From: Copromyces sp. CBS 386.78
Lineage: Eukaryota > Ascomycota > Sordariomycetes > Sordariales > Sordariaceae
Direction: 5' to 3'
DNA length: 64,000 bases
Assembly: GCA_030685235.1 (NCBI GenBank)
Contig: MU839080.1
Location: 186,001 to 250,000 of the forward strand
Shown: positions 1 to 9,306 of the stretch, piece by piece
Layout: every line of letters starts with the position of its first letter
Position numbering within the stretch: position 1 is the stretch's first letter
The notes under the pieces: model-generated
What the model was told of the DNA's origin: nothing
Database searches by the model: none
The model's input: the letters and a program-made list of their open reading frames with translations, nothing else
Position numbers and translations under genes: made by a program

Positions 1-1990
1 GGTGGTTTGGCGATGACAAAAGCCTGGTAGAAGTTTTGCAGGTAGTTGACGGCCGAGTGGAAGGAGGTAGCGGTGTGGATGCACATTGTTATCGCGTCCG
101 TTAGGGCCTCCAGGTCCCTAATCTCGGGGAAGGAGGACATGTGGGCGCCTCCTTGGCGCATTTCATCGCACCAGGCCTGGATGTACTGATCTTGCGCAAC
201 GGACTCGTCAGACGGGTAGGAGAGGGCGAGCATTTCGGATACGTAAGAGCGCAAAACGGTCCAGAGCGCGAGGACGTCCTTCGCGTAGGCGTAGTTCCTG
301 TACCGTGTGGAGGAGGAAAGACCCTCGGCTGTGTTAGGGAACCCCCGGCGGGCAAGGTCGTTGGGGACGTAATTCGCTACGAAATCGTAGTTGTCGTAGG
401 CGTGGCGGATGAAGGAGTGGCACTGCTCGGGCGAGATGCCGACGATTTCGACGATGACTTGCGGGACGAGCGTGGCGCGGGCCGCGGCGTTGACGGAGAG
501 GGTCTTGTACCAGTGGGGGGAGAGCAGGCGGTAGACGGGGTGTTCCATGGGTAAAGACCGGTTGGTGCCGACGATGATGGCTTCCTCGACCAGGTGGGCG
601 AGCGTGAGGTGGACGGTCAGCTCGTGGCGCATCCAGTCGGTCACTTGGGCGCAGGTTTTGGCGTAGCGCCAGGGCCAGTCGGTCTTCTCGGTCCGGGTCG
701 AGTCCCGAGGGGTCAGGCGCTTGTTGAAGATGGTGACGGATGCTTCCATGGAGCCGCGGTAGTCGATACAGATGGCGACCGGGTGGAGCTTGCCGTCGTC
801 GTACAGCTGGAAGAGGCTGACGGCGCCGACGCACCAGTTGTCGTCACTGCCGGGCTGCTTGTGGTGGAGTACGGCGGTTGAGTCGGAGACTCCGACGGCG
901 TTGCGGAAGTAACTCCCGTCTTGGACGAAGAGAGATGCTGGGTCCGCGGCCTCCAGAGCTGAGATCCATTCGTTGTAACCACCGGTTCTCGCGGCTGTCA
1001 AAAACTCGCCGATCCATTGCTTCCCGGCTTGCGTGATGGTCGTGGGGTTGGTACCGGTGAACTGCTGTTCGGCAAAGCGGCGGTCGCTGTACCAGTCGTC
1101 CAGAAGACCAATGTTTCCACCGCTGGCAATGTCGGTGCCTATCTTGCGATGAAACCTGTTATAGTCCTCAACGTCCTGAATGGTGATGCCCTTCTCCGGT
1201 TCCCCTCCATACGCAGCAGCGCGAGCCTTTTCCAGCAGCCACTGCTTCGTGCGCCCAAGGAATCCATCTTCATCCGGGATGAGTTTCTGCAAGATGACTG
1301 CTGTTTCAAGCAGACCGGCAGTGTTGAAGACGCCAAAGACGGTGTAGTTCTGATCCACAGGGATATGCTGGAGATGAGGGGGGAACTCGGCAGGAGTTCC
1401 ATCGGCGTTGTTGGGATATGGCGTAAACTGATAGGTATTCCTTTTCTGCTCAAGCGAAAGGTATCTAGGAAATGTGGGCTCAATACCGAGGACATCAAAG
1501 AGAGAGTTGAATCTAGAAGTGAAAGTCAGTCAACATCTTTCTCTTGGCAGACCATGTTCACCGCCTCATGGCCGTGACTATCATGGGCAACATCAGCTTA
1601 CGTTTGTTCAACACGCTCATATGCCTGCGTCAAGGCAAGCTGGGTACCCAGATATGTCCCTTCACGGACATTCCCTTCTGGCTCTTTGATGTTCTTGGGG
1701 TCATTGGGATCGACCTCGGGATACAGCTTGAGATCCAGCAGCTCACTGTGAAAGATGCCAGGATCAAAGGACGGCAACGGGCAGTCCCCAATTGTTTCGG
1801 GCACAACCTGTTTCAGGAAGTCCTTCTTTGCTGGATGTTTCAGGATGCTTTTTTTGTCCGGCCGAGACGCTGCCTGTGTTGCTGTGGGGACAGGCAGAGA
1901 CACATCAGAAATTGGATGCTTGTGAATGAGTTTTTTCACAAAGGCGATGGCCCGGCGAGCCAGTGATCGTTTCGGGCGGGATACCGCCAT
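1..1990 (-). CDS. Lipoxygenase (C-terminus beyond left edge)
   Basis: Inserts O2 into polyunsaturated fatty acids to give oxylipin hydroperoxides. Two exons: 1990-1602 and 1512-1 (intron 1601-1513, GTAAGC donor, TTCTAG acceptor, phase kept). The visible protein is about 633 aa. The lipoxygenase signature WMRHELTVHLTLAH (roughly residues 416-429) carries the first two metal-ligand histidines, and HSAVN near residue 610 carries the third His and the Asn. The C-terminal Ile/Val ligand lies off the window; family spacing suggests 100 or more residues are missing. The start at 1990 gives a basic N-terminus (MAVSRPKRSLARR) with no evident signal peptide, unlike secreted Mn-lipoxygenases, so a cytosolic Fe-type enzyme is my inference. 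It is divergent from the HET-domain gene. Family assignment is strong; metal and regiospecificity are not determined. Confidence 0.9.
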
Positions 1991-3522
1991 TTTGCTTCTT
2001 TGTTTTCCTCAGGGACCCTTTCTCTTGCGTGCAATGGGTGAGGGCATACAGATCCAGCTGTTGCCGTGGTGGTATGAAGTTGCAAAAGTTGAAAGAAACA
2101 TATTGACGAAGCGGTGGACCCCAATCCGGACTTGGGCTACCTGATTAAGGTTGGGCATGATGTGGGAAGATGACGTTGATGCGGACACCGCCCATTTGGC
2201 CATTTGCTGTGGTTTCCGAATAAAAACACCAAAAGACGAGGTTGGGATGTTGGGATTGCGGAGTACCCAATCCAGGTACCGGTTAGCCATGTGGATGAGA
2301 GGCTGCCAACACAGCAGGGCCTCTACATGCATGAAGCATGAACTGCGTGATTTTGGGTCGCTGGTGCCAATGAGCGTCCATCAAACTAGCCCATCTGGGT
2401 GGAACCATCGTAGGATTTAGGAACTCGGCTAAAATCTGGTGTTTGTTTTGGAAGCCTCAAAGAATCAAAAGAAGGCTTCTGTTCGTCGCCGTGGGCGGAC
2501 TTGGCACGGGGTTGAAATTGTTCGATATTTTTGAGTGCATTCCCAAGTTTGGTACTGTAGGGCTGGGGGGAAATCGACTGTGGACTTGTCTTGGCCAACC
2601 ACGTGTAATTGAACCGGTTCCCAATGGCTTGCGCGCCACGATATCATGGCTGATCGGGCATCGCCGTGCCTCCATCATGTCTGTCAGGCGTTTCATCTGG
2701 TAGCCCCCGCGTTGATGCTGTTGGCATTTGCTTACTTGAGGAGTCGATGGCGTATGGGAGAGGGCAAGAAAGCCTTGGAATTACAGGAAAATGTGAGATC
2801 ACGAACAATAGCGAAAGCAAGCGTGGATACGATTGATTGAGTGTGCTATGAAGAGGAGAGAGGAAAGAGAGAGGCGGGAAGGTCTAGAGGTCTAGACGAA
2901 CAGTCTTTACCCTTGTTATTGCAACACAATTCCGGAGACAATGGGGACGGCTCAAAATCTTTGTACTAACTAGGAATTTTGCAACTACTGGTGCCTCAGT
3001 TACATATCAATCTGGGAATCTGGGCAGCGAAAAGTGTTGCATTAACTGGGTAAATTTGTATGTATTTGCACAAGGGGGTGCTTGCAACTGCAGGTGCAAA
3101 GACTGTAGTGGGTGTGCTAGGGTGCGAGTGGAGTAGGCGGTGAATGGCCTGTGCTAAGAGTGCGGCTGGGAAAATGCTGTGAGTACTTTGGCAGTAACAG
3201 CTTTGGCGAAGGATACTCATGTCAAAAGCTAGCGATGATGTACCCTGGCTTGTTAACCAATGACCTCCCGTCCGGTCTGTTATCATGCGGCTGCCTGACC
3301 GACCACGTCCAAGTCAGGCCGATAAGGACGCGCTGCGCCATCTTGACCAGCTCATATTCCCAAATCGAATTTGTCCAGTCTGTGTCCAACATGAAGTTGT
3401 GACTTCAATCCGACACAACCAGTACTGACCGGCCAAACATTCCCGTTTGCCATCTCTACCCAGTGACTACCCGACCTTCCCAGACTCGCTGTTTTCAACT
3501 TGGTTATCAGGAACAACGCACA
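1991..3522. other. Intergenic region between divergent lipoxygenase and HET genes
   Basis: Shared upstream region. I see no convincing gene; the open frames here are short and resemble nothing I know. A tandem TCTAGA motif sits at 2883-2896. An extra upstream exon of the lipoxygenase gene cannot be excluded. Confidence 0.5.
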
Positions 3523-6096
3523 ATGGTCGACACCCAAGACTCACACCAAGAACTTGATGGCCACCAAGCCAAACGGCACCGACTACTCGACCTTCCAAAG
3601 CTCGTTGCTCAACCCCATCATAATGAACGACACACGATGAGTGATTCCTCGGAGTTACCTGGAGAGACTGATAGCAAACAAGCTGAACAACCTGGAGTTG
3701 GTGCGGGTGGTGGTGTACCTGCTCCAGACGGGGAAGACGTTCAACCTTGTCGCTGCTCCAGCCCAGAGATCGACTTACTGCAAACACGATGCCGAAGAAG
3801 AGGTGCAGATAGGTGTGCCACACCGAAAAATAGCTGGAACCTTCCGCCTCTAAGAAGTTTGAATCTTCTTCCGGAAGCATCTGATAACCGCTCCGTCGCC
3901 GCTATACCTCTGGCGTACTGCGACAACTGCATGGGTATCGACCTTGACAAAGTCACGTATCATGACGGATCGTGGGTTCCCTTGGCGAATATCAAGACGT
4001 GTCCTATGTGCGCCTTTTTCTACGCTTCAATTGTTCGACTTTTTCCCTGTTCCAACTCAAAGAAGGACCTCCTGCGCACGCGATGCGGACAAAATGGTGC
4101 GGATTGGCGTACCTCAAGGGCAATGAGTTGGAATCTTCCTTTCCTAAGAGATTCGAATCTTCTTCCGGAAGTATCTGACACCCAATCAGTCGCTAGTATT
4201 ACTCAATCATACTGCGAAAACTGCACGCGTGTCAGTGTCGAGAAGTTTTTTTTACTAAAGAGCTGGGGACATGATGGTTGGTTCATTGGTACGACCCCCC
4301 GCTGGCATCTTCTTGAGCCCGTTCCGCCTGGCCTTCCAAGTGATCTGATCCAATACGCCTGTGATGTAAGGCGTTCTGAAGGCGACATAGCCATTGACTA
4401 CTATTATTTCAAGGAAAGGGTGTACCCATGCTTGGCCGATTATCGTTTCATTTCCAGGTGGCTGGGTGACTGTGTCGAGTCCCATGGAGACCATTGCTTC
4501 AACAGCCGTTTGGATCATGATCCTGTTCCAGGGCTCCAGTTCATTGACTGTGTCGCCCGACGAATTGTACCGGCATCTGAAGCTGTCCACGAAGCTTACC
4601 TGACGCTAAGCTATGTCTGGGGCACACCTTCAGAGCATGTCGAAGAGATAGGTTCCGTCTCAACACTCCCCATTCACTTACCCAAGGTCATCGAGGATTC
4701 CATCAGGGTGGTAAAAGAACTAGGATTCAGATATTTGTGGGTGGACAGATATTGTATACCACAAGCCGATAGCCAAGCAAAGCACACCCAGATTCAGCTC
4801 ATGGGCGCGATTTACGCCCGCTCGGCCATAACCATAATTGCGGCAGCTGGAGAGGACGCGGATTACGGCTTGCCGGGAGTCGGCTTGAGGGCACGCAATC
4901 CCCAACTGCGGACCGATTCTGCAAGCGTGTGTACTGGGGACCGGCTCCCACGACCACTCATGGTATATCACCGGCCCAAACAAGATGTCAAATCAACTTT
5001 GTGGAGTACTCGAGGTTGGACTTACCAAGAAGCTCTCTTGTCCAAGAGACGCCTTGTCTTTACCGACAACCAGGTATTTTTCCAATGCCAGCGTATGCTT
5101 TGCGAAGAAAGCCAAATGTCATCAGCAGGAGGATCCGGGCGAACTGAAGAGCCTGGTAAGTTCGTTTTCCCACCTGCTGCGGATTTCAGAAACACCGGAA
5201 CGGCCTGGACGAGAATCAGCGAGTTTGTGAATCGCAATCTCTCCTTCGACCGTGATGCTCTGGATGCCATCAGTGGCATCCTGAACATATATTGGTCAGA
5301 GAGTACTCAAGACAGTGGTATCGCCTTTTTCTATGGCTTGCCTCTGTTTCTCGAAGAGAGTCGGGAGAAGAGGCACAAGAGCTTCTGCGAAATAAGTGTC
5401 CTAATCAAGGGTCTGTTATGGACGGGCAGTTGGTGGTATAGAGCCATCGGTTTGCCGAAGGCTGAGTCGTCTCCGACAAGGCTAGAGCGGCTACGGAGGA
5501 GCGAGTTCCCAAGCTGGACATGGGTTGGATGGAAAGGCACCTCCGAGTACGAGCTGTGTGCGGGTGGTAGCTACCCTGGTTTTTGCGGATGGAAATGTGC
5601 CATCCGGGCAGTGTATGAGGACCGTCAGATGAGCCTGGCATGGGAGGAAGACGCGGCACGAATTCTTGAGAACTCAGCCGTTGGCCTGAATCCGAAATTC
5701 TTGGACATCAAGGGGACATGTTTCGACGTGAGCCTTGCCTGGGATCCCAAGGAAGGAGATTGGGCGTATACTGAACCGCTGGCCTTCAAGTTGAACGAAA
5801 GTCGTATTTTACAGCGCTATATCCCACCGAACACCTTAGAGGAGGGCGAAGGGAAAGTAAATATACTTGTCGCGCTGCTTCTTTCAAATTTTGTGTCGGA
5901 AATAAAAGGACGCGGCAGGATTCATGAAATGAAGATGCTGTTACTTCAGCCGGTTGAGTGCAGCGCTGGAAGATGGATATATGAGCGCGTAACATGTGTT
6001 TCGGTCGTGTGGAATCACGGGCATGTCGGTTTATATTTGTCGTTGTTGCGACAATTTGAGACCGGGCTCGAAGAGAGAGAGTTGCGAATGGGTTGA
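3523..6096 (+). CDS. HET-domain (heterokaryon incompatibility) protein with duplicated N-terminal module
   Basis: Unspliced frame of 857 aa from the first ATG (3523) to TGA at 6094-6096. The HET domain spans about residues 357-500: LTLSYVWGTP, then LWVDRYCIPQ, then the IYARSAITIIAAAGEDADYG block, matching the usual LSYxWG / lWiDxlCI / iYxxA pattern. HET domains drive programmed cell death in fungal nonself recognition; the partner here is unknown. The N-terminus has paired CxxC motifs (YCDNC, CPMC, YCENC). Residues 84-136 and 182-234 are two copies of one 53-residue segment, about 31 of 53 positions identical, each ending in the YC-D/E-NC motif. C-terminal to HET comes the common Trp-rich segment (LRRSEFPSWTWVGWKG). 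An N-terminal intron is possible but not needed. Confidence 0.85.
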   Translation: MVDTQDSHQELDGHQAKRHRLLDLPKLVAQPHHNERHTMSDSSELPGETDSKQAEQPGVGAGGGVPAPDGEDVQPCRCSSPEIDLLQTRCRRRGADRCATPKNSWNLPPLRSLNLLPEASDNRSVAAIPLAYCDNCMGIDLDKVTYHDGSWVPLANIKTCPMCAFFYASIVRLFPCSNSKKDLLRTRCGQNGADWRTSRAMSWNLPFLRDSNLLPEVSDTQSVASITQSYCENCTRVSVEKFFLLKSWGHDGWFIGTTPRWHLLEPVPPGLPSDLIQYACDVRRSEGDIAIDYYYFKERVYPCLADYRFISRWLGDCVESHGDHCFNSRLDHDPVPGLQFIDCVARRIVPASEAVHEAYLTLSYVWGTPSEHVEEIGSVSTLPIHLPKVIEDSIRVVKELGFRYLWVDRYCIPQADSQAKHTQIQLMGAIYARSAITIIAAAGEDADYGLPGVGLRARNPQLRTDSASVCTGDRLPRPLMVYHRPKQDVKSTLWSTRGWTYQEALLSKRRLVFTDNQVFFQCQRMLCEESQMSSAGGSGRTEEPGKFVFPPAADFRNTGTAWTRISEFVNRNLSFDRDALDAISGILNIYWSESTQDSGIAFFYGLPLFLEESREKRHKSFCEISVLIKGLLWTGSWWYRAIGLPKAESSPTRLERLRRSEFPSWTWVGWKGTSEYELCAGGSYPGFCGWKCAIRAVYEDRQMSLAWEEDAARILENSAVGLNPKFLDIKGTCFDVSLAWDPKEGDWAYTEPLAFKLNESRILQRYIPPNTLEEGEGKVNILVALLLSNFVSEIKGRGRIHEMKMLLLQPVECSAGRWIYERVTCVSVVWNHGHVGLYLSLLRQFETGLEERELRMG
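3772..4224 (+). repeat. Intragenic 159-nt direct duplication in the HET gene
   Basis: Segments 3772-3930 and 4066-4224 are both 159 nt, in the same frame, and encode related 53-residue blocks. Shared landmarks are DLL-TRC, GAD, SWNLP-LR, NLLPE-SD, SVA and the final YC-D/E-NC. About 31 of 53 residues match by hand count. The intervening 135 nt encode the CPMCAFFYASIVRLFP segment typical of HET-protein N-termini. Confidence 0.75.
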
Positions 6097-6619
6097 TGAG
6101 TGCCCTGTGGATCGAGGTCTTGATCGAGACAGAATGGCAGAGAAGGAGGAACGATGAGAAAATCAAGTCAAGTTTGGGTTTTGTTCCACGTGCCCTCGCG
6201 ATACCTATCTCAGCTCGGGTTGTGACAAGGGTTCCCAACACTGTGGAGTGCTACAAGCACCCTGTCGGCCAGCGATAAGCTCCACTGCAACGTCCACGGT
6301 CGACTACCTACCTTACTGACACCGTCGACACTAACACCAACTAACACTAGCTCGACAAGTCGGGTGCCAACGAACACCACAGCTCAACCCCTCTTCTCTG
6401 GGCCTTCCGTCTCTCGGGCTGCTCGTTTTCAGCTTGGGCCTTCTGTTCTTTTCTTACTCTCTCAACTCGTTCATAATAGCTGCTTCGCTTCCCCGAAGAG
6501 AGGCCTGATTTATCCAGGAACTCGCAAGTTCCACCGGCGCAGGCGCCATACCTCATTGCATTCTTTGTTTCTTCCCGTCCCGTGATCCTGTCACTTGCTG
6601 TTAGAGCGCCGCTATCACC
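6097..6619. other. Intergenic region and probable 5' leader of the next gene
   Basis: No gene seen. The second half is pyrimidine-rich, as is usual for leaders in this window, and precedes the ATG at 6620. Confidence 0.4.
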
Positions 6620-7979
6620 ATGTGCGACAGCGACACGCAACCTCTGTTGCGCATCCTTACTGCCATAACCTTCATCCCCTCTCTCCCACTCTGTATCACT
6701 CATGGCGTTCTCTCACGCAACCCCATACCGGCCGTTGGCCTCGCTCCCATGGCCCTCTCCGCTGGTTACTCGGTGTTGCTCTTGACCTATCGCCGCCGCA
6801 GCAAGCGCAAGCAAAACAAGCGTCGGAGTATCGGACACGCTGAGGAAGACAACGATCTCGAGTCCGTTAGAAACGGAGACGAGGCTGCAATCAGCTCAAC
6901 GGAACCACGCATCGAAGGAGGAGCGGAAGAGCCCGGGTATGCGGCATCGGAAAGGTCCCAAGCAGAGCTGACAGCTGCATGGGAGGAAGAAGCAGAGGAG
7001 AAAAAGACCCCTCTCTACGCGCACACCATCTTCATCTTCTTCGTCGACAGCATTCTCGCCGCGGGCGTCATGGTTGTCCTGGTCTTTACCTGGATCAACA
7101 CGCAAAAGGGCCGGACGGGGATCACCAACCCCGTATTGGGCGGCAAGCTGGCCATGTTGGCCGCTTACGCTACCATTCCTTTGTTGGCAAACTTGTAAGT
7201 TGTTCCGCCCTTATTCTGAACTTCCTGGCCTCGTACTAGTACAGACAAAACTAACATCCGCCGCTCTCCCCTTGAGAAGTCTGATCCACACCTACCTCGC
7301 CCTCCGCGGTTTCGCCATCGGTCTAGCCCTCTACCCGCTGATCCAATACGCCGCCTGGCATACCCTGCCACCCGACTGCCCCAACTGCAGAATCCGTCTG
7401 CGCCCGGCCGCTCGCCCGAAGATCCCTTGGTATGACTTCGTCTCGCGGCCCAGCCGACCGACTTTCAAGGCACCTAAGTGGTGGTCCAACCGCCAGCAGC
7501 GACGGACGGTGGTGGATATGATGGGCGCTGGTGATGTCGATGATGATGCAACGGCGAGACTCTTCGTGAGGAACGATGATTTGGAGAGTGTGAGCCATCT
7601 TGGAGAGGATGTAGTGGCCGTGGAGAGGTATAGGGATGAACCTGTTGCCGATGAGGATGCGGAGGTGGATAATGTCGAGACGAGGAGTTATAGAGATGAG
7701 CCTGAGGGTGAGGATAATGACCATCAGGAGCGGGAGCAGGAGGGACAGCTAGAGGGACAGATTGAGGAGGAGCAGGAGCAGCAGAAGGGCCACACGGAAG
7801 ACTTGCTGCAAGTGCAGCCGGAAGGCCAGCAAGAGGAAGAAGGTCAGCAGCAGCAGACTGAGCAGCAGACTGAGCAACAGACTGAGCAGCAGCAGCGGGA
7901 GCAGGACAATGATGCCAGGAGCGAGAGGCTCGAAAGGATCGAGAGCCATGACCGGGCTTTGACCTTTGATTTATCCTAA
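6620..7979 (+). CDS. Multipass membrane protein, family not recognised
   Basis: Two exons, 6620-7194 and about 7280-7979, giving about 424 aa. The intron donor is GTAAGT at 7195. The acceptor is a tandem GAGAAG (7274-7279), so exon 2 may start at 7277 or 7280, adding or dropping one residue in frame. Hydrophobic segments: about residues 8-30, 36-56, 138-160, 170-192 and just after the splice junction (LALRGFAIGLALYPLIQYAA), then a short Cys pair (PDCPNC). A charged loop rich in Glu and Arg lies between the second and third segments. The last 130 residues are hydrophilic and end in Glu/Gln repeats (TEQQ units near 7852-7890). I do not recognise a family and assign no function. Confidence 0.75.
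7852..7896 (+). repeat. CAG-rich TEQQ-coding repeat
   Basis: Imperfect repeats of a 12-nt CAGCAGACTGAG-like unit encode successive Thr-Glu-Gln-Gln at the C-terminal tail of the membrane protein. Such trinucleotide-based tracts are prone to length change. Confidence 0.7.
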
Positions 7980-9306
7980 GCTTCTGAGAGAAAGGAGTGG
8001 TTTTAAGATGGTGGACATGAAGTCAGGACATGAGCCGGAAAGAGCAATGCTCTCTTTTGCTACGATGGAGGCTCAAGTGGGCAAAACAAAACCGGCGAAG
8101 ACGAGTTGGATTACGACGGTACGACGTGCAAGAGAGCACACAAAATGATGGAGGAATGACCACAACGTGGTGATGGAGCGTTTGAAGAATGGGAGGTCTC
8201 ATGTGTCATGAAAATGTTTTCCGTTTCTTTTTTTCTTTTTCCTTTCTTCTCATCTTGCATGTCTTGCGCGAGCATTTACGGATCGCATACACGGTAGTTC
8301 CCACGGCATTTAGTGCTAAAAACCCTCCTCGGTTCTGGTTTGGGAGCCGCTAGATTTGTCAAGATTTCTTTTACATACATACGTATGGGTGTTGTAGGTA
8401 GTTGGACAATGCAGAACGAAAAGTTGGGTGGCAAAGCAACGCGTCTTTGATGTGTGCTACCATATCTGATATTCAGACAATGTTATAGGTTGTGAACGTT
8501 GAGAGGAGAGAAAGAAACTCTTCGTCAAGTGAGGTACTAAACAATAGGTCGGGAAGATGACAATACATCAAAGTAAACAAGACGGAGCTCGGTGTTCGGG
8601 CAAAGGCTGACCGAGGTAAGAAAACTGAAACGGTGACGGCAAAGAGGGGGAATTTGCTGTTTGTCATGGCGAAAGGAAGAATATCCAGGATTCGCGTTTC
8701 GATTATGATGCTTTCAGAATGGTTTTGTAACAAAAGACAAATAAGGAAAAAAAGGAAAGGTCAAAAGAGAAAAAACAAACAGCGGGTGGAGATGTGCTCG
8801 GCAACGTTCACCGAACGACCAATGCCGATCACCGTTCGGCATTGCTCCAAAATCCGGGGAAGCAACGACGGGAGTGCTACCCCATGAACCCATTTCGACA
8901 AGGAGCAACGTCATGAGCAGTGGAAAATTAATTCCCCAAAAGCAATTTCTCCCCGTTTGCATTCGCGGCCCATCCACCGTTACTTACGGAGCCATCCTTG
9001 GTTGTCTCCTCTTCAACCGCGACTCTGCTACAAGCGCAACACTACCATTCGACAATGGCCATCGCGAATCCCCTCAATGCGACGCTCCCAACTTCGCGAC
9101 CACTCTACCCACAGGAAACACTCCGAGTCGACGGAAACCAAGAACCATGATGGATTTGCCTCAACAGAGACCCTCCGGGGCAAACATGATCGTCAACACA
9201 TGTGATTTTTCCGAGTCTTCAAATACTGCCTGGACTCTCCCATTTCCGAGGAAGACCACCACTCTTCGACGGCTTGGAAACTCGACAGCCAAAAAGGCAG
9301 TTCAAG
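7980..9306. other. Intergenic region upstream of the beta-galactosidase gene
   Basis: No gene supported. It holds a pyrimidine tract at about 8217-8255, a small TACATACATACG repeat near 8371, and the inverted repeat at 8821-8843 listed separately. Confidence 0.45.
8821..8843. promoter_or_regulatory. Perfect 8-bp inverted repeat, candidate regulator site
   Basis: AATGCCGA and TCGGCATT are perfect inverted arms with a 7-nt spacer, about 465 nt upstream of the beta-galactosidase ATG. The arms contain CCG...CGG half-sites, the kind bound by Zn2Cys6 dimers. The regulatory role is inference only. Confidence 0.25.
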
